Shown here: positions 8,589 through 16,830 of the stretch, piece after piece
Layout of the letters: every line of letters starts with the position of its first letter
Position numbering within the stretch: position 1 is the stretch's first letter
From: Phaeodactylibacter sp.
Lineage (GTDB): Bacteria; Bacteroidota; Bacteroidia; Chitinophagales; Saprospiraceae
Length of the DNA stretch: 64,000 nt
Assembly (NCBI RefSeq): GCF_022763345.1
Contig: NZ_JALEGS010000037.1
Location: 62,001-126,000, forward strand
Direction of reading: 5' to 3'
Notes under the pieces: generated by a model
Seen by the model: the letters and a program-made list of their open reading frames with translations, nothing else
The model's database searches: none
Told to the model about the DNA's origin: nothing
Program-made: the position numbers and the translations under genes

Positions 8589-9509
8589 ATGAAGCCTTTT
8601 TTCCCACTCCTGATCATCACTACGCTCCTACTGACGAGCTGTGAAAAAGAGCAGCCGGCCGGCAACCCTGCACCACCAATAGCCGGCTTCGGCAATCTGT
8701 CTGAAGCAGTCGTTGTGGATAGTTTCCTGGATGTACAGCTGCTCCTGAACAAACCGGTGGAAATACCTGTAGAAGTGGAAGTAGCCGTCAGTGGCGATGC
8801 CGTACCCGGTACGGATTTTGAAATAGAAGGCGGCAACCGGTTCCTGTTGCAACCCGGCATGCTTAATGGCAGCCTCCGGATCCGCGCACCGAAAAACGAG
8901 GATTCAGAACGGCTTGACCGCTCTATCCATCTGCGGCTAATGCCTGCAGAAGGCGTACAGATTGCGGAAGGCCGGGATACGCTCACCATCGACTTCACCC
9001 TCGGTGGCACAGTAGACCTGCCCATTTGGGCACCCAATATCACCTTCCCCCAGCTTTGGGGCTACACTTCCTTTGGCGCGGAACCAGTCCCCGCTGGACG
9101 GACTAATGAATTCTTCGCCTTTGCCTATGCCAGCCGGACCACACCGGATGTCATCGGTTTTGGACATCCTGATCCCGAAAAAGGCAGCAATGCTTTCAAT
9201 ATGGTGAGAATCTACAGCGATTTCGACGTTTCTTCTGCCTCTCATTTCATCCGTATACCCGAGGCTTTGCGGTTTATTCCGGCAAACGAGGGGGCCACCT
9301 TCGGCACAGTGGAGGTGATCGAGCAACAGGTCACCATCACCCGTACGGAAAGTTCCGGGCTTCCTCCCTTTGAAATAGGCATCAGCGGCGGAGGCACGTA
9401 TGACGAAATCACTGGTGCGCTACAGCTGGACGTGTACTTTGATGAAACCGCAATCGGCGGCCCCCAAAGCGTGCTACGCAAATATGTTCTGGAATCAGAA
9501 CGACGATAA
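8589..9509 (+). CDS. Surface lipoprotein with Calx-beta-like domain
   Basis: Encodes 306 aa. Lipoprotein signal with Cys18 (LLLTSC). Residues about 40-135 carry a Calx-beta-like pattern (GDAVPGTDFEIEGG, then SIHLRLMPAEG and DTLTIDF). The C-terminal half (about 150-306) has no domain I recognise; it contains VRIYSDFDVSSASHFIRIP and ends in predicted beta strands. It starts 3 nt after the preceding lipoprotein gene and is the fourth gene of the SusCD operon, so it is likely an accessory surface binding protein for the same unknown substrate. Confidence 0.8.
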   Translation: MKPFFPLLIITTLLLTSCEKEQPAGNPAPPIAGFGNLSEAVVVDSFLDVQLLLNKPVEIPVEVEVAVSGDAVPGTDFEIEGGNRFLLQPGMLNGSLRIRAPKNEDSERLDRSIHLRLMPAEGVQIAEGRDTLTIDFTLGGTVDLPIWAPNITFPQLWGYTSFGAEPVPAGRTNEFFAFAYASRTTPDVIGFGHPDPEKGSNAFNMVRIYSDFDVSSASHFIRIPEALRFIPANEGATFGTVEVIEQQVTITRTESSGLPPFEIGISGGGTYDEITGALQLDVYFDETAIGGPQSVLRKYVLESERR

Positions 9510-9572
9510 TCTTTAGTAGTTAGACGGCATAAATGATACAATTTTCTCTTCGTCTCTAAATAAATTCGTGTT

Positions 9573-11894
9573 ATGAAAATCAATTTTACCCTAATTCTTG
9601 CATTCCTGGCCTTCGGATTGGCAGCACAGCCGGTACTAGTCAAGAATATTTTCCCGGGAGATGATGCCTCCCCCCGTGAATTTGCCGCCTACGGTGATTT
9701 GCTGATCTTCCGCGCTGAAGCCCCGGATGTTGGCGTAGAGCCCTGGATTACCGATGGGACCGAAGCAGGCACGATGATGCTCGGCGATCTCAACCCCGAC
9801 CCGGAAACCGCCGCCGGCAACTCCAACCCCTCCGACTTCATAGAGTACAACGGCCTCATCTATTTCCAGGCTGATAACGGCGTACTGGGCGATGAGCTCT
9901 GGGTAACCGATGGCACACCGGAGGGCACCTCCCTGCTCATAGACATTCAGGAAGGAGAAGAGAACGGCCGCCCGTTTGACTTCGTGAAATTCAATGACCT
10001 GCTCTACTTTACCGCGAATGACGGCATCGTCAGCTCAGAGCTCTGGTCCAGCGATGGCACTGCAGCGGGCACCAACCTGGTCATCGACATTCAGGAGGGC
10101 GCAGGCCCTGGCAACCCGAACTTCAAAACTGTAGTCGGCGATAAGATCTACTTCACCGCCAATGACGGCTTGGTGGGCAACGAGCTATGGGTGACCGACG
10201 GCACGGCTGAAGGCACGATGCTTATTAAAGACATCCGCGATGGCGGCAATGCCTCTCCATCACAGTATGTAGCCCTGAACGGTGAAGTCTTCTTTCGGGC
10301 AAACGACGGCGAAAACGGCACCGAACTGTGGAAAACAGACGGCACCCCGGAAGGCACCGTGCTGGTGAAAGACATCAACCCAGGCGGCAGCAGTTCCAGC
10401 CCGAGCGGACTGATCGCTTTCGGCGGGCTGGTCTTCTTTGAAGCGGATGACGGCACCCACGGGGACGAGCTCTGGGTGACCGATGGCACCGAAGCTGGCA
10501 CTATTATGGTGGAAGACCTCAATAATGGAGACGATGCCAACCCCGGCAACTTTGTTGACCTTCTGGGCCTTACCTTGGTTTTCACCGCGGAAAGTGATCA
10601 AATCGGTGAAGAACTGTTCCAGGTTTTTGTGGAGGAAGAAGGCAATCCACTGTCTGCCTCGATTGACTTGCTGGCGGACATCAACCCGGGGCTGGGCAGC
10701 TCAGAACCGGACGATATCGTATTTACCGGACACGCACTATACTTCAGTGCCACCACGCCGGATTTCGGGCAGGAGCTTTATGAATTCCCGGTCACCGAGG
10801 ACGAGCCCTTCCGTATCTCCGACATTAACCCCGCTGGCGACAGCGACATCGACGACATCATTCAGGTCGGTAACCGTTTGTTCTTCGAAGCCACAGATGG
10901 CTCCACCGGAGATGAGCTCTGGACCCTGCCGATTCCACTGCCGGATTTCGTAGCCGAGGTCGACACCGAGCGCATTCTAAGCGGAGACACATTGGACCTG
11001 GGCGAAGCACTGATCAGCACCACGAACACCTTACAACTGATCCTGCGCAACAATGGCGATGGGACATTATCATTCCCGGCTGAAGACCCTTTCGGTGGAG
11101 TCGTAGCCCCGTTCACCCTTACGGTAGATGATAATTTTGAAGGGCAAATCGATCCCAATATGGCTTTTGCGTTCCCTGTAAGCTTTACCCCAACCGAAGC
11201 AGGTGAGTTCTTCGTTGAGGTAACGCTGATTACCAACGACCTCAATGCAACCGCCTTCAAACTGGTCCTGAAAGGCACCGGCATAGTGCCTACCGCAACG
11301 CTGGAAATCACTCAGGAGGAGAACTTACTCGAAACCGGCTACACGGTCGATTTCGGCAACGTTGAAGTCGGCATGGAAGCCGTAGAACAGTTTACGATTT
11401 CCAACTTGGGCAATGTACCGCTGCTCGTCACCGGTATTGCCCTTGATGATGAAGTCAACTTCTTCGTTACTGAAATCCAGGAAAGCATTCCCGCCGGCAC
11501 ACAGGATACCTTTCTGCTTGGTTTCCGGCCCAATGAAATCAATCCATTGGATGCCACGCTGACCCTGAACACCAACGCTAACGAAGGAGGCACTTTCGTC
11601 TTCAACCTTACGGGTATTGGCGATATGGAAAGCAGCGTTCGGGACCTGGCAACCTTATCTCTGAGCGCTTTCCCGAATCCGGTTAGGGACCGACTGAATG
11701 TCACGCTGGGCGAGGGCCTGTACAATGGTACCGCTCGGGTCTACAACGCACAGGGGCAACTGATCTGGACCGAAGCCGTACCTAACGGCATCCAACAGGT
11801 GGCTTTCAAAGCCAGCCAACTGGCCAAAGGCACCTACCTGCTCGAACTGCGGGACGGAGAGCGCCGGGGCACGCTGCGCTTCATAAAGCAATAA
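9573..11894 (+). CDS. Exported ELWxTDGT-repeat protein with T9SS type A sorting domain
   Basis: Encodes 773 aa. Signal peptide (about 1-18), then six clear repeats of the form ELWxTDGTxxGTxLxxDI about every 50 residues (roughly 55-310), followed by three degenerate copies (ELFQVF, ELYEFP, ELWTLP). Two choice-of-anchor-D/Hydin-like beta domains follow (about 455-570 and 580-690; the second has VDFGNVEVGMEA). The last 80 residues form a T9SS type A sorting domain (SAFPNPVRDRLNV to GTYLLELRDG). It is thus secreted by the type IX system and attached to the surface. The repeats predict a beta-propeller; adhesion or binding is inferred. It lies 63 nt after the SusCD operon. Confidence 0.9.
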   Translation: MKINFTLILAFLAFGLAAQPVLVKNIFPGDDASPREFAAYGDLLIFRAEAPDVGVEPWITDGTEAGTMMLGDLNPDPETAAGNSNPSDFIEYNGLIYFQADNGVLGDELWVTDGTPEGTSLLIDIQEGEENGRPFDFVKFNDLLYFTANDGIVSSELWSSDGTAAGTNLVIDIQEGAGPGNPNFKTVVGDKIYFTANDGLVGNELWVTDGTAEGTMLIKDIRDGGNASPSQYVALNGEVFFRANDGENGTELWKTDGTPEGTVLVKDINPGGSSSSPSGLIAFGGLVFFEADDGTHGDELWVTDGTEAGTIMVEDLNNGDDANPGNFVDLLGLTLVFTAESDQIGEELFQVFVEEEGNPLSASIDLLADINPGLGSSEPDDIVFTGHALYFSATTPDFGQELYEFPVTEDEPFRISDINPAGDSDIDDIIQVGNRLFFEATDGSTGDELWTLPIPLPDFVAEVDTERILSGDTLDLGEALISTTNTLQLILRNNGDGTLSFPAEDPFGGVVAPFTLTVDDNFEGQIDPNMAFAFPVSFTPTEAGEFFVEVTLITNDLNATAFKLVLKGTGIVPTATLEITQEENLLETGYTVDFGNVEVGMEAVEQFTISNLGNVPLLVTGIALDDEVNFFVTEIQESIPAGTQDTFLLGFRPNEINPLDATLTLNTNANEGGTFVFNLTGIGDMESSVRDLATLSLSAFPNPVRDRLNVTLGEGLYNGTARVYNAQGQLIWTEAVPNGIQQVAFKASQLAKGTYLLELRDGERRGTLRFIKQ

Positions 11895-11911
11895 ACCTTA
11901 ACAACATACCG

Positions 11912-11949
11912 AACCACTGCCCGTCAACGTTTTTTATCGGGCAGTGGTT
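11912..11949 (+). terminator. Hairpin between the T9SS protein and the peroxidase gene
   Basis: Perfect 12-bp inverted repeat (11912-11923 and 11938-11949) with a 14-nt loop holding a T6 run. No T-tract follows, and the 3' arm ends 9 nt before the peroxidase ATG, so it may act on translation as well as on termination. Confidence 0.6.
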
Positions 11950-11958
11950 AATTGAATA

Positions 11959-13065
11959 ATGCGATACCTTCCGAAATACAGCATTCCATTTTTGATCCTG
12001 GCAACCCTGGTTGCCCTGGGAGCCCGGTACAGCAAGCCTGCCACCGACCTGCGGGACGCCTACAGCCGGCCAGCAACGGAATGGGCCGCCCCAACCCTGG
12101 ATTCTAATGGTACTTTCCGGGAACTCGGCCCTTTACCTGCCGTAACCTATCCACCTGACAACCCCTACTCCAAAGCCAAAGCTGCCCTTGGCAAACGGCT
12201 GTTTTTTGACCCTGTACTGAGCGGTTCCAACCAAATTGCCTGTGCTACCTGCCACGACCCTGAGCTTGGCTGGGGCGACGGGCGGCGGACTTCCTTCGGG
12301 CACAATCGTCAGTTAGGCACGCGCAATGCCCCTACTTTGCTCAATGCCGGGCACTGGGATCTTTTTTTCTGGGATGGCAGAGCTGCTACACTGGAAGCGC
12401 AGGCCCTTTTCCCAATCCAGGACCCCTTCGAGATGAATCAGGATTTAGAAAGCCTGCCCGCAGAGTTAAGCTCAGATTCGACCTACCGGCAAAGCTTTCA
12501 GGAAGTCTTTGGCAGCCCGGAAGTTACCGTGGAGCGCATTGCCCAGGCACTCGCTACCTTTGAGCGGGGCATCCATAGCCGTAAGAGCCGGTTTGACCGA
12601 TTTATGGAAGGCAACTACAGCGCTCTGAACGACGACGAAATTTCTGGTTTGCACCTTTTTCGCACTAAAGCCAAGTGTATCAATTGCCACAATGGCCCCT
12701 TCCTGACCGACCAGCAATTCCATAACAACGGGCAGTCCCACTTTGGCCGACCGGGGGAAGACCTCGGCTTGTTCAACATCACTGGTGATAGCCTGGACAT
12801 GGGCAAGTTTCGGACCCCAAGCCTGAGAGACGTTGTATTTACAGGCCCCTACCTCCATCATGGTAATATCGTGGAACTGGACGAAGTCCTCTTTATGTAC
12901 GATCAGGGGATGCCGCAGATCATCCCCAAAAGGCTGGACGGCACAAGGCAGCCTGCCCACTCCCCTATTCTGCAGCCGCTCGGGCTCACAGAAACGGAGA
13001 GGGCGCAACTCAAAGCCTTTCTCCACGCCCTTTCCACTCGTCCCCGCCCGGTAGCCCTCCCGTAG
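11959..13065 (+). CDS. Di-haem cytochrome c peroxidase (CCP/MauG family)
   Basis: Encodes 368 aa with an N-terminal signal/anchor. Two c-type haem sites are visible: CATCH at residues 95-99 and CINCH at 240-244. The C-terminal block KFRTPSLRDVVFTGPYLHHG is the conserved axial-ligand and substrate-face region of this family. Such enzymes reduce hydrogen peroxide in the periplasm with electrons from cytochromes, or oxidise proteins (MauG/MbnH type). Together with the following ferritin-like, haem-binding and VIT1-type genes it suggests a metal/redox group. A hairpin ends 9 nt before its ATG. Confidence 0.93.
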   Translation: MRYLPKYSIPFLILATLVALGARYSKPATDLRDAYSRPATEWAAPTLDSNGTFRELGPLPAVTYPPDNPYSKAKAALGKRLFFDPVLSGSNQIACATCHDPELGWGDGRRTSFGHNRQLGTRNAPTLLNAGHWDLFFWDGRAATLEAQALFPIQDPFEMNQDLESLPAELSSDSTYRQSFQEVFGSPEVTVERIAQALATFERGIHSRKSRFDRFMEGNYSALNDDEISGLHLFRTKAKCINCHNGPFLTDQQFHNNGQSHFGRPGEDLGLFNITGDSLDMGKFRTPSLRDVVFTGPYLHHGNIVELDEVLFMYDQGMPQIIPKRLDGTRQPAHSPILQPLGLTETERAQLKAFLHALSTRPRPVALP

Positions 13066-13162
13066 CAGACAGCAAAAAACTGATTTATATCACCGCTGTA
13101 CATGATCAGGGTTAGTGCCTCCTTGCCGGCCCTGCCCTACCTTTCCGGTAAAAGCAGAACCC

Positions 13163-13936
13163 ATGAGAAAGACCTTTGTATTTTTATTGACCGTCCTGAC
13201 CCTGCAACTGGGCAGCGCACAGGTAAAACTGGTCCTCAACCAACAGGAAGGCGCAACCCTGGCCCGGATGGCGGAAGAAGAAAAACTTGCCTATGACGTT
13301 TACATGGACATGGCAGAGCTATGGGAAGCTCAGGCTTTTATACAAATTGCAGCTGCAGAACAGCGCCACCTGGAAATGATCAAACAGCTCGCGGACCGCT
13401 ACGGCATAAAAATGTCAAAAGCCGTACGTTCGGGTGAAAGAGGGCTGTATGACGATGCTGCATTGCAACAATCTTATCTGGACCTGACTCAAAAAGGCCA
13501 GCAATCGCTTACTGCTGCCTTCCAGGTAGGTGCGCTGATTGAAGAAATGGACATTAGAGATTTGAAAACAGCCATTGCTGAAACCGAAAATGCCAACCTG
13601 AAAGCCACCTACAGCCGGCTGATGGAAGCTTCGAACAACCACCTCGTTGCTTTTTCTCAAAACCTGGAACAGGCAGGTGAAGCTTATGTACCCAGCTACA
13701 TCACCACGGCCGACTACGATGCCATCATGAGGGGCAGCACGAAAGCCTGTCAACCAGGAAAAAATCAGCAAGGCTGCAAGGGAAAGAGTCAGCAGGGCTG
13801 TAAAGGCAACAAACAACAAGCAGAGGTGGGCTGCCCAGGCAAACAGGCCGGCCAATCCGGCAAAGCTTGCTGCAGTGGCAAAAAGGGGCAGGGAGCAGGA
13901 GGCTGTCAGGGCAAAAAGACCGACCTTAAGCCTTAA
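13163..13936 (+). CDS. DUF2202 ferritin-like protein with Cys-rich tail
   Basis: Encodes 257 aa from ATG 13163, chosen because a signal peptide (MRKTFVFLLTVLTLQLGSAQ) starts there. Residues about 30-185 form a DUF2202 four-helix ferritin-like domain: EEEKLAYDVYMDMAELW, then AEQRHLEMIKQL, and a second pair of helices with EEMDIRDL and NHLVAF. Glu/His in these helices would be the metal ligands. The last 55 residues are unusual: low-complexity Gly/Lys/Gln with seven Cys, including a CC pair, repeated as QGCKG units. The tail could bind soft metals. It lies between the peroxidase and TolC-type genes. A metal storage or sensing role is inferred. Confidence 0.85.
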   Translation: MRKTFVFLLTVLTLQLGSAQVKLVLNQQEGATLARMAEEEKLAYDVYMDMAELWEAQAFIQIAAAEQRHLEMIKQLADRYGIKMSKAVRSGERGLYDDAALQQSYLDLTQKGQQSLTAAFQVGALIEEMDIRDLKTAIAETENANLKATYSRLMEASNNHLVAFSQNLEQAGEAYVPSYITTADYDAIMRGSTKACQPGKNQQGCKGKSQQGCKGNKQQAEVGCPGKQAGQSGKACCSGKKGQGAGGCQGKKTDLKP

Positions 13937-13959
13937 TCCGGCCCACTTCATCAACTACA

Positions 13960-14003
13960 GTAATGCCCTTTTTCTGAAGCTTCGGAAAAAGGGCATTACT
14001 TTT
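13960..14003 (+). terminator. Strong terminator after the DUF2202 gene
   Basis: Perfect 15-bp inverted repeat (13960-13974 and 13985-13999), 10-nt loop, followed by TTTT, 24 nt after the stop codon. Its 3' end overlaps a promoter motif for the next gene. Confidence 0.88.
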
Positions 14004-14004
14004 G
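13997..14004 (+). promoter_or_regulatory. -7 element overlapping the terminator T-run
   Basis: TACTTTTG is an exact TAnnTTTG match made from the last bases of the terminator arm plus its T-tract. It ends 26 nt before the TolC-type ATG at 14031. Confidence 0.5.
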
Positions 14005-14030
14005 CAGCGAGATCAACGTCCAAACGAACC

Positions 14031-15257
14031 ATGAAAACGAACTCCTCACTACTCCTGAGTTTCCTTTTTACCTTGATGCTCCCAATGCTTAACACAGGCA
14101 CTTTGGCAGCACAGGCCCGCTTTCCGGTAACGCTGGAAGAAGCGATGGCCATTGCCCAACGGAATTACCCTGAGCTCAAGCGTGACCAAAAAGCACTGGA
14201 ACAGCTTCAGGCGCTGATGGGCACCGCACGGCCCAATAATTCCACTCAGCTGTTTATGGCAGGCGGCATGGTAGACCCGGATAACCCCGCTACCGGCCTG
14301 CATAGCGCTGGCTTTCTCAAAGCGTTCGACTGGCCGGGCACGACAAAAATGCGGGAGGAGGCGCTCCGGGAAGCCGTTTTGCTGGGCAATGCGGAGTTAG
14401 AACTGACTAATTGGGAACTACGTCGGGAAGTGTCCAAAGCTTACTATCAGCTGGTCTTCACTAAAAATCTCCAACAGCACTACCGCGAGAAGCAGGAGCT
14501 GATGAGCCGGCTCGTCGACTTTGCGCAGGCCAGGTTTGAATTTGGCGAAACCGGGAAAGTACCTGTACTCTCTGCTACAAGCAAGCAAAAACAAGCCAGC
14601 CTCGAACAACAGGAAGCGCAGAAAGCCTATGATCTAGCCCATACGCTTTTTAACAACTGGCTGCACTCAGATTCCGTCTTTTACGCCCTGCTCGATTCCC
14701 TGCCTTTGCCTTCCCCAACCCCCAACTGGTATGTCAACGGCGGCCACCCTCACCTGCTTAAAAAGCAGCAGGAAGTCCGGTTGGCAGAAGCCCAAATTGT
14801 ACAGGAGCGCAGCCAGCTGATGCCCAAAATCCTGGCAGGCGGGCAGCTGCAAATGATCAACGAAACCCTGCCCTTTCTGGGCTATCAGCTGGGGCTCAGC
14901 CTCCCCATTAGCCGCAAAGCTATACAATCCAGAATAGAGGGGGCCGAAAAAGCAGTCGCTGTTCAGGAAGCCGAACTCGATGCAACCGAAAGGGCATTGG
15001 AGAATAGAAGGCGGGAACTGACGACCCTGTTTCTGGCTCAGAAGAACCTATTGGAATTCTCAAAAAAAGAACTCCTCCCTTTGGCAGACGAGCAAATCCG
15101 ATCGGCAGAAGCAGCTTACGCAAGTGGTGCCGTAGACTACCATGACTATATCGTAAACCTCGAACAGGGGCTGCAAACCAAACTCGAATGGATTTATAAC
15201 TTAAGGGACTACCACTTGCTCCGCCTGGAACTGGAGTTCCTGAGTGGACGCCGGTAA
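14031..15257 (+). CDS. TolC-family outer membrane efflux protein
   Basis: Encodes 408 aa from ATG 14031; the frame is open further upstream, but the signal peptide (about 1-25) starts here. The TolC/OEP pattern is clear: LEEAMAIAQRNYPEL at the start of the first helix, long charged coiled-coil helices (ELRREVSKAYYQLVF, SRLVDFAQARFEFGE), and a second OEP repeat (HPHLLKKQQEVRLAEAQ to YHDYIVNLEQGLQTKLEW). Such proteins form the outer membrane duct of tripartite pumps. No inner-membrane pump or adaptor gene is adjacent, so the partner is encoded elsewhere. The metal-linked neighbours hint at CusC-like metal efflux, which is inference. Confidence 0.9.
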   Translation: MKTNSSLLLSFLFTLMLPMLNTGTLAAQARFPVTLEEAMAIAQRNYPELKRDQKALEQLQALMGTARPNNSTQLFMAGGMVDPDNPATGLHSAGFLKAFDWPGTTKMREEALREAVLLGNAELELTNWELRREVSKAYYQLVFTKNLQQHYREKQELMSRLVDFAQARFEFGETGKVPVLSATSKQKQASLEQQEAQKAYDLAHTLFNNWLHSDSVFYALLDSLPLPSPTPNWYVNGGHPHLLKKQQEVRLAEAQIVQERSQLMPKILAGGQLQMINETLPFLGYQLGLSLPISRKAIQSRIEGAEKAVAVQEAELDATERALENRRRELTTLFLAQKNLLEFSKKELLPLADEQIRSAEAAYASGAVDYHDYIVNLEQGLQTKLEWIYNLRDYHLLRLELEFLSGRR

Positions 15258-15552
15258 TATACAAATTACTGGTATTAAGGACAGGATGGCCATCGGGAAA
15301 TATAGCCCGGCAATTACCACTCAATCCACCCTGATTTTTTGCTCGGAAAAACAGTTTTAACTACCTTGCTGATCACTAAGGCTGTGTTTGGAATTCGCTT
15401 TTGGAGCGAATGTAGTCAAATTTTATTCTGAACAAGGCGCGATGAGGGAGCCTAGCCTGAGCTAAGCGACTGAAGAGCAACGAAGTGCAGGATGAAATTT
15501 GGCAAATGCAGCCCAAAGGGTGAAATCCAAACACAGTCTAAAACCAATTGCC
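15258..15552. other. Intergenic region filled largely by a MITE-like element
   Basis: About 295 bp between the TolC-type gene and the haem-binding protein gene. The right-hand 155 bp are an inverted-repeat element (15382-15536); the left part has no recognisable site or gene. Confidence 0.6.
15382..15536. mobile_element. MITE-like inverted-repeat element, 155 bp
   Basis: The ends are perfect 11-bp inverted repeats, CTGTGTTTGGA at 15382-15392 and TCCAAACACAG at 15526-15536. By hand alignment the outer 49 bp of both ends pair at about 70%, including AAATTTTATTCTG versus AAATTTCATCCTG. It has no coding capacity of its own. No clear target duplication is seen. It ends 16 nt before the start of the haem-binding gene. 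It may instead be a large folded regulatory or repeat element. Confidence 0.65.
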
Positions 15553-16089
15553 ATGTCAACACTTGTAAAGCGAATACTCTTAGGATTGCTCGGCGCTCTT
15601 GTGGTGCTTCAGTTTTTCCAAATCGATAAGGCCAACCCGCCTGCTCCCAACGGGCAAGACCTGATTGCGGCTGTGCAACCTCCGCAGGATGTGGTACAGC
15701 TGTTGAAAGATGCCTGCTACGATTGCCATTCCTACCACACCACCTACCCCTGGTACGCTAACGTACAACCCGTAGGCTGGTGGCTGAAGGGCCATGTGGA
15801 CGAAGGCCGGGAACATCTTAATTTCTCTACCTGGACCGCTTACGATGCAGAGAAGCGCGCCCACAAAGCAGAGGAATGTGCCGAAGAAGTAGAAGAAGGG
15901 CATATGCCACTGAAAGCCTACCCGCTCACCCATGCGGAAGCCCGCCTTACGGACGAGCAACGCAGCCGCCTCGTGACCTGGTTCAGCGCATTGGCCGACG
16001 ACCGGGATATTTCAAAGCGCATTCGCGAGAGAACCCCGAAACAAAGCCCTAAACCGGAACTTCAGCACAAGGATATGCCCACAGAATAA
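15553..16089 (+). CDS. Haem-binding domain protein (Haem_bd-type c-haem protein)
   Basis: Encodes 178 aa. One N-terminal membrane anchor (RILLGLLGALVVLQFF), then the Haem_bd pattern: VVQLLKDACYDCHSYHTTYPWYA with a c-haem site CYDCH at residues 55-59, PVGWWLKGHVDEGREHLNFS and a C-terminal helix. It is a periplasmic-facing, membrane-anchored mono-haem protein, common in Bacteroidota, where it may pass electrons to peroxidases. The start is ATG 15553; an open extension upstream runs through the MITE-like element and is not used. The VIT1-type gene follows after 9 nt, so the two form an operon. Confidence 0.88.
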   Translation: MSTLVKRILLGLLGALVVLQFFQIDKANPPAPNGQDLIAAVQPPQDVVQLLKDACYDCHSYHTTYPWYANVQPVGWWLKGHVDEGREHLNFSTWTAYDAEKRAHKAEECAEEVEEGHMPLKAYPLTHAEARLTDEQRSRLVTWFSALADDRDISKRIRERTPKQSPKPELQHKDMPTE

Positions 16090-16098
16090 CCGCATGTG

Positions 16099-16818
16099 AT
16101 GGAAGCAGCACCAAGTGCCCCTAATTTCCTCCAAAGGCATCAGGACTACCTGGGCGAATTTGTCTACGGCGGCATTGATGGCAGCGTGACTACTTTTGCA
16201 GTGGTCGCCGGATCTGTAGGCGCTGGCCTGGACAGCTCCGTAATTCTCATCCTAGGTTTCGCGAACTTGCTGGCAGATGGGTTCTCCATGTCTGTGGGAG
16301 CCTACCTTTCGGCAAAATCCGAAGCCCACAACTACGAGAAGCATAAAAATGCAGAATACTGGGAGATTGAACATAAGCCGGAAGAGGAGCGGGAGGAAGT
16401 CCGGGAAATCTACCGCCAAAAAGGCTTTGATGGGCCACTGCTGGAGCAGGTTGTAGACATCCTCACCGCTGACAAGGACCGATGGGCAGATGTAATGATG
16501 AAAGAGGAGTTGTTCATGATGGAGCAACGCCGGTCGCCCCTGGCCATTGGCGCTGTAACTTATGTGGCGTTTATCCTGGTGGGGTTCATTCCGCTGGCTT
16601 TGTATCTTTATGATTACTTTATTCCATTTGCCGGTGATTTGTTTTGGACCACCTGCCTGCTTACCGGCCTAGGCTTTGGTATTGTGGGCGGGCTGAAAAG
16701 CTACGTTACCGAAACTTCTATTTGGAAAGGCGTACTCGAAACACTAGCGCTGGGGGCGCTGGCTGCTGGAGTCGCTTACTGGGTTGGGGATGTACTGGAG
16801 CGCATTATTGTTGGCTAA
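16099..16818 (+). CDS. VIT1/CCC1-family iron or manganese transporter
   Basis: Encodes 239 aa from ATG 16099 (a GTG one codon earlier is possible). It carries [21 protein letters not shown] and [23 protein letters not shown], the hallmark first helices of the VIT1/CCC1 family, then a cytosolic acidic metal-binding loop ([27 protein letters not shown]) and three C-terminal membrane helices. Family members move Fe2+ or Mn2+ out of the cytoplasm. It sits in an operon with the haem-binding protein and close to aceK. Confidence 0.92.
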   Translation: MEAAPSAPNFLQRHQDYLGEFVYGGIDGSVTTFAVVAGSVGAGLDSSVILILGFANLLADGFSMSVGAYLSAKSEAHNYEKHKNAEYWEIEHKPEEEREEVREIYRQKGFDGPLLEQVVDILTADKDRWADVMMKEELFMMEQRRSPLAIGAVTYVAFILVGFIPLALYLYDYFIPFAGDLFWTTCLLTGLGFGIVGGLKSYVTETSIWKGVLETLALGALAAGVAYWVGDVLERIIVG

Positions 16819-16830
16819 ACTGCCTTTATT

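Noticed and set aside
9738..10520. Repeated DNA pattern that could suggest a tandem or CRISPR-like array
   Set aside because: The ~150-bp spacing keeps the reading frame and encodes the ELWxTDGT protein repeats; no spacers or palindromic repeats.
15499..15552. Upstream extension of the haem-binding protein into the MITE-like element
   Set aside because: The extra residues lack signal features, and the membrane anchor follows the ATG at 15553.
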